Shown here piece by piece: positions 63,863-64,000 of a stretch of 64,000 bases of DNA. A program made the position numbers and the translations under genes. This stretch comes from Dromiciops gliroides (Eukaryota > Chordata > Mammalia > Microbiotheria > Microbiotheriidae): assembly GCF_019393635.1 (NCBI RefSeq), contig NC_057863.1:622785791-622849790 (forward strand), written 5' to 3'. The notes beneath the pieces were generated by a model. That model made no database searches, had not been told where the DNA came from, and saw nothing but the letters and a program-made list of their open reading frames with translations. How positions within the stretch are numbered: the stretch's first letter is position 1; each line of letters starts with the position of its first letter.

Positions 63863-64000
63863 AAAAAAAAATTTTTTTTTTTAGTGAGGCAATTAGGGTT
63901 AAGTGACTTACCCAGGGTCACATAGCTAGTAAGTGTCAAGTGTCTGAAGTCAGATTTGAAATCAGGTACTCCTGACTCCAGGGCCAGTGCTCTATCCACT
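63863..64000 (-). mobile_element. WSINE1-type SINE, cut by the window end
   Basis: Poly-T then GTGAGGCAATTAGGG ... CTCTATCCACT at base 64000. Confidence 0.92.

Overview
The window is mammalian nuclear DNA, almost certainly from a marsupial. It is packed with a tRNA-derived SINE of about 150 bp (head GGGGCAGCTAGGTGG, tail CTCATTGCC or CAATTGCCTCAC plus A-run). This matches the WSINE1-type CORE-SINE of marsupials, probably an Australian lineage; the family name and lineage are inference from memory. I located 37 copies, many with clear target-site duplications. There are also longer 250-bp relatives, MIR-like elements, 3' ends of L1 and CR1/L3 LINEs, LTR-like segments and many microsatellites. 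The genes have many introns with standard splice signals and CpG-rich first exons.

Two protein-coding genes are supported, arranged head to head. Bases 107-38103 (minus strand) hold PLOD1 (lysyl hydroxylase 1) exons 1-14. All intron phases close perfectly and give residues 1-532. The last exons, including the iron/2-oxoglutarate dioxygenase core, lie beyond base 1. Bases 44981-49904 (plus strand) hold the complete three-exon coding region of KIAA2013, a 665-residue predicted membrane protein, with its 3' UTR to about 50.7 kb. The human genome also has KIAA2013 next to PLOD1 in divergent orientation, so the synteny is conserved. The roughly 6.9 kb between the two start codons contains the PLOD1 GC-box promoter (near 38.28 kb), SINEs, L1 and CR1/L3 pieces, and the KIAA2013 CpG island (from 44.69 kb).

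Region by region: 1-38 kb is PLOD1 with repeat-filled introns. Notable contents are an ERV-like LTR in intron 8, a 196-bp higher-order GGA/TCC minisatellite ending 23 nt from the exon 7 splice donor, two opposite copies of another LTR-like repeat (introns 2 and 3), and a tandem double SINE insertion into an L1 in intron 1. 38-45 kb is intergenic. 45-50.7 kb is KIAA2013. 50.7-64 kb is repeat-rich with no recognisable exon. The natriuretic peptide genes that follow in human were not found.

The two genes have no known joint pathway. PLOD1 hydroxylates collagen lysines in the ER lumen; KIAA2013 is a poorly characterised membrane protein. No new gene system is evident. The most noteworthy signals are a GC-AG intron after PLOD1 exon 14, changes in conserved PLOD1 motifs, a five-copy GGGGCC tract coding Gly-Ala in KIAA2013, a 42-bp repeat in the KIAA2013 leader, and the exon-7-proximal minisatellite.
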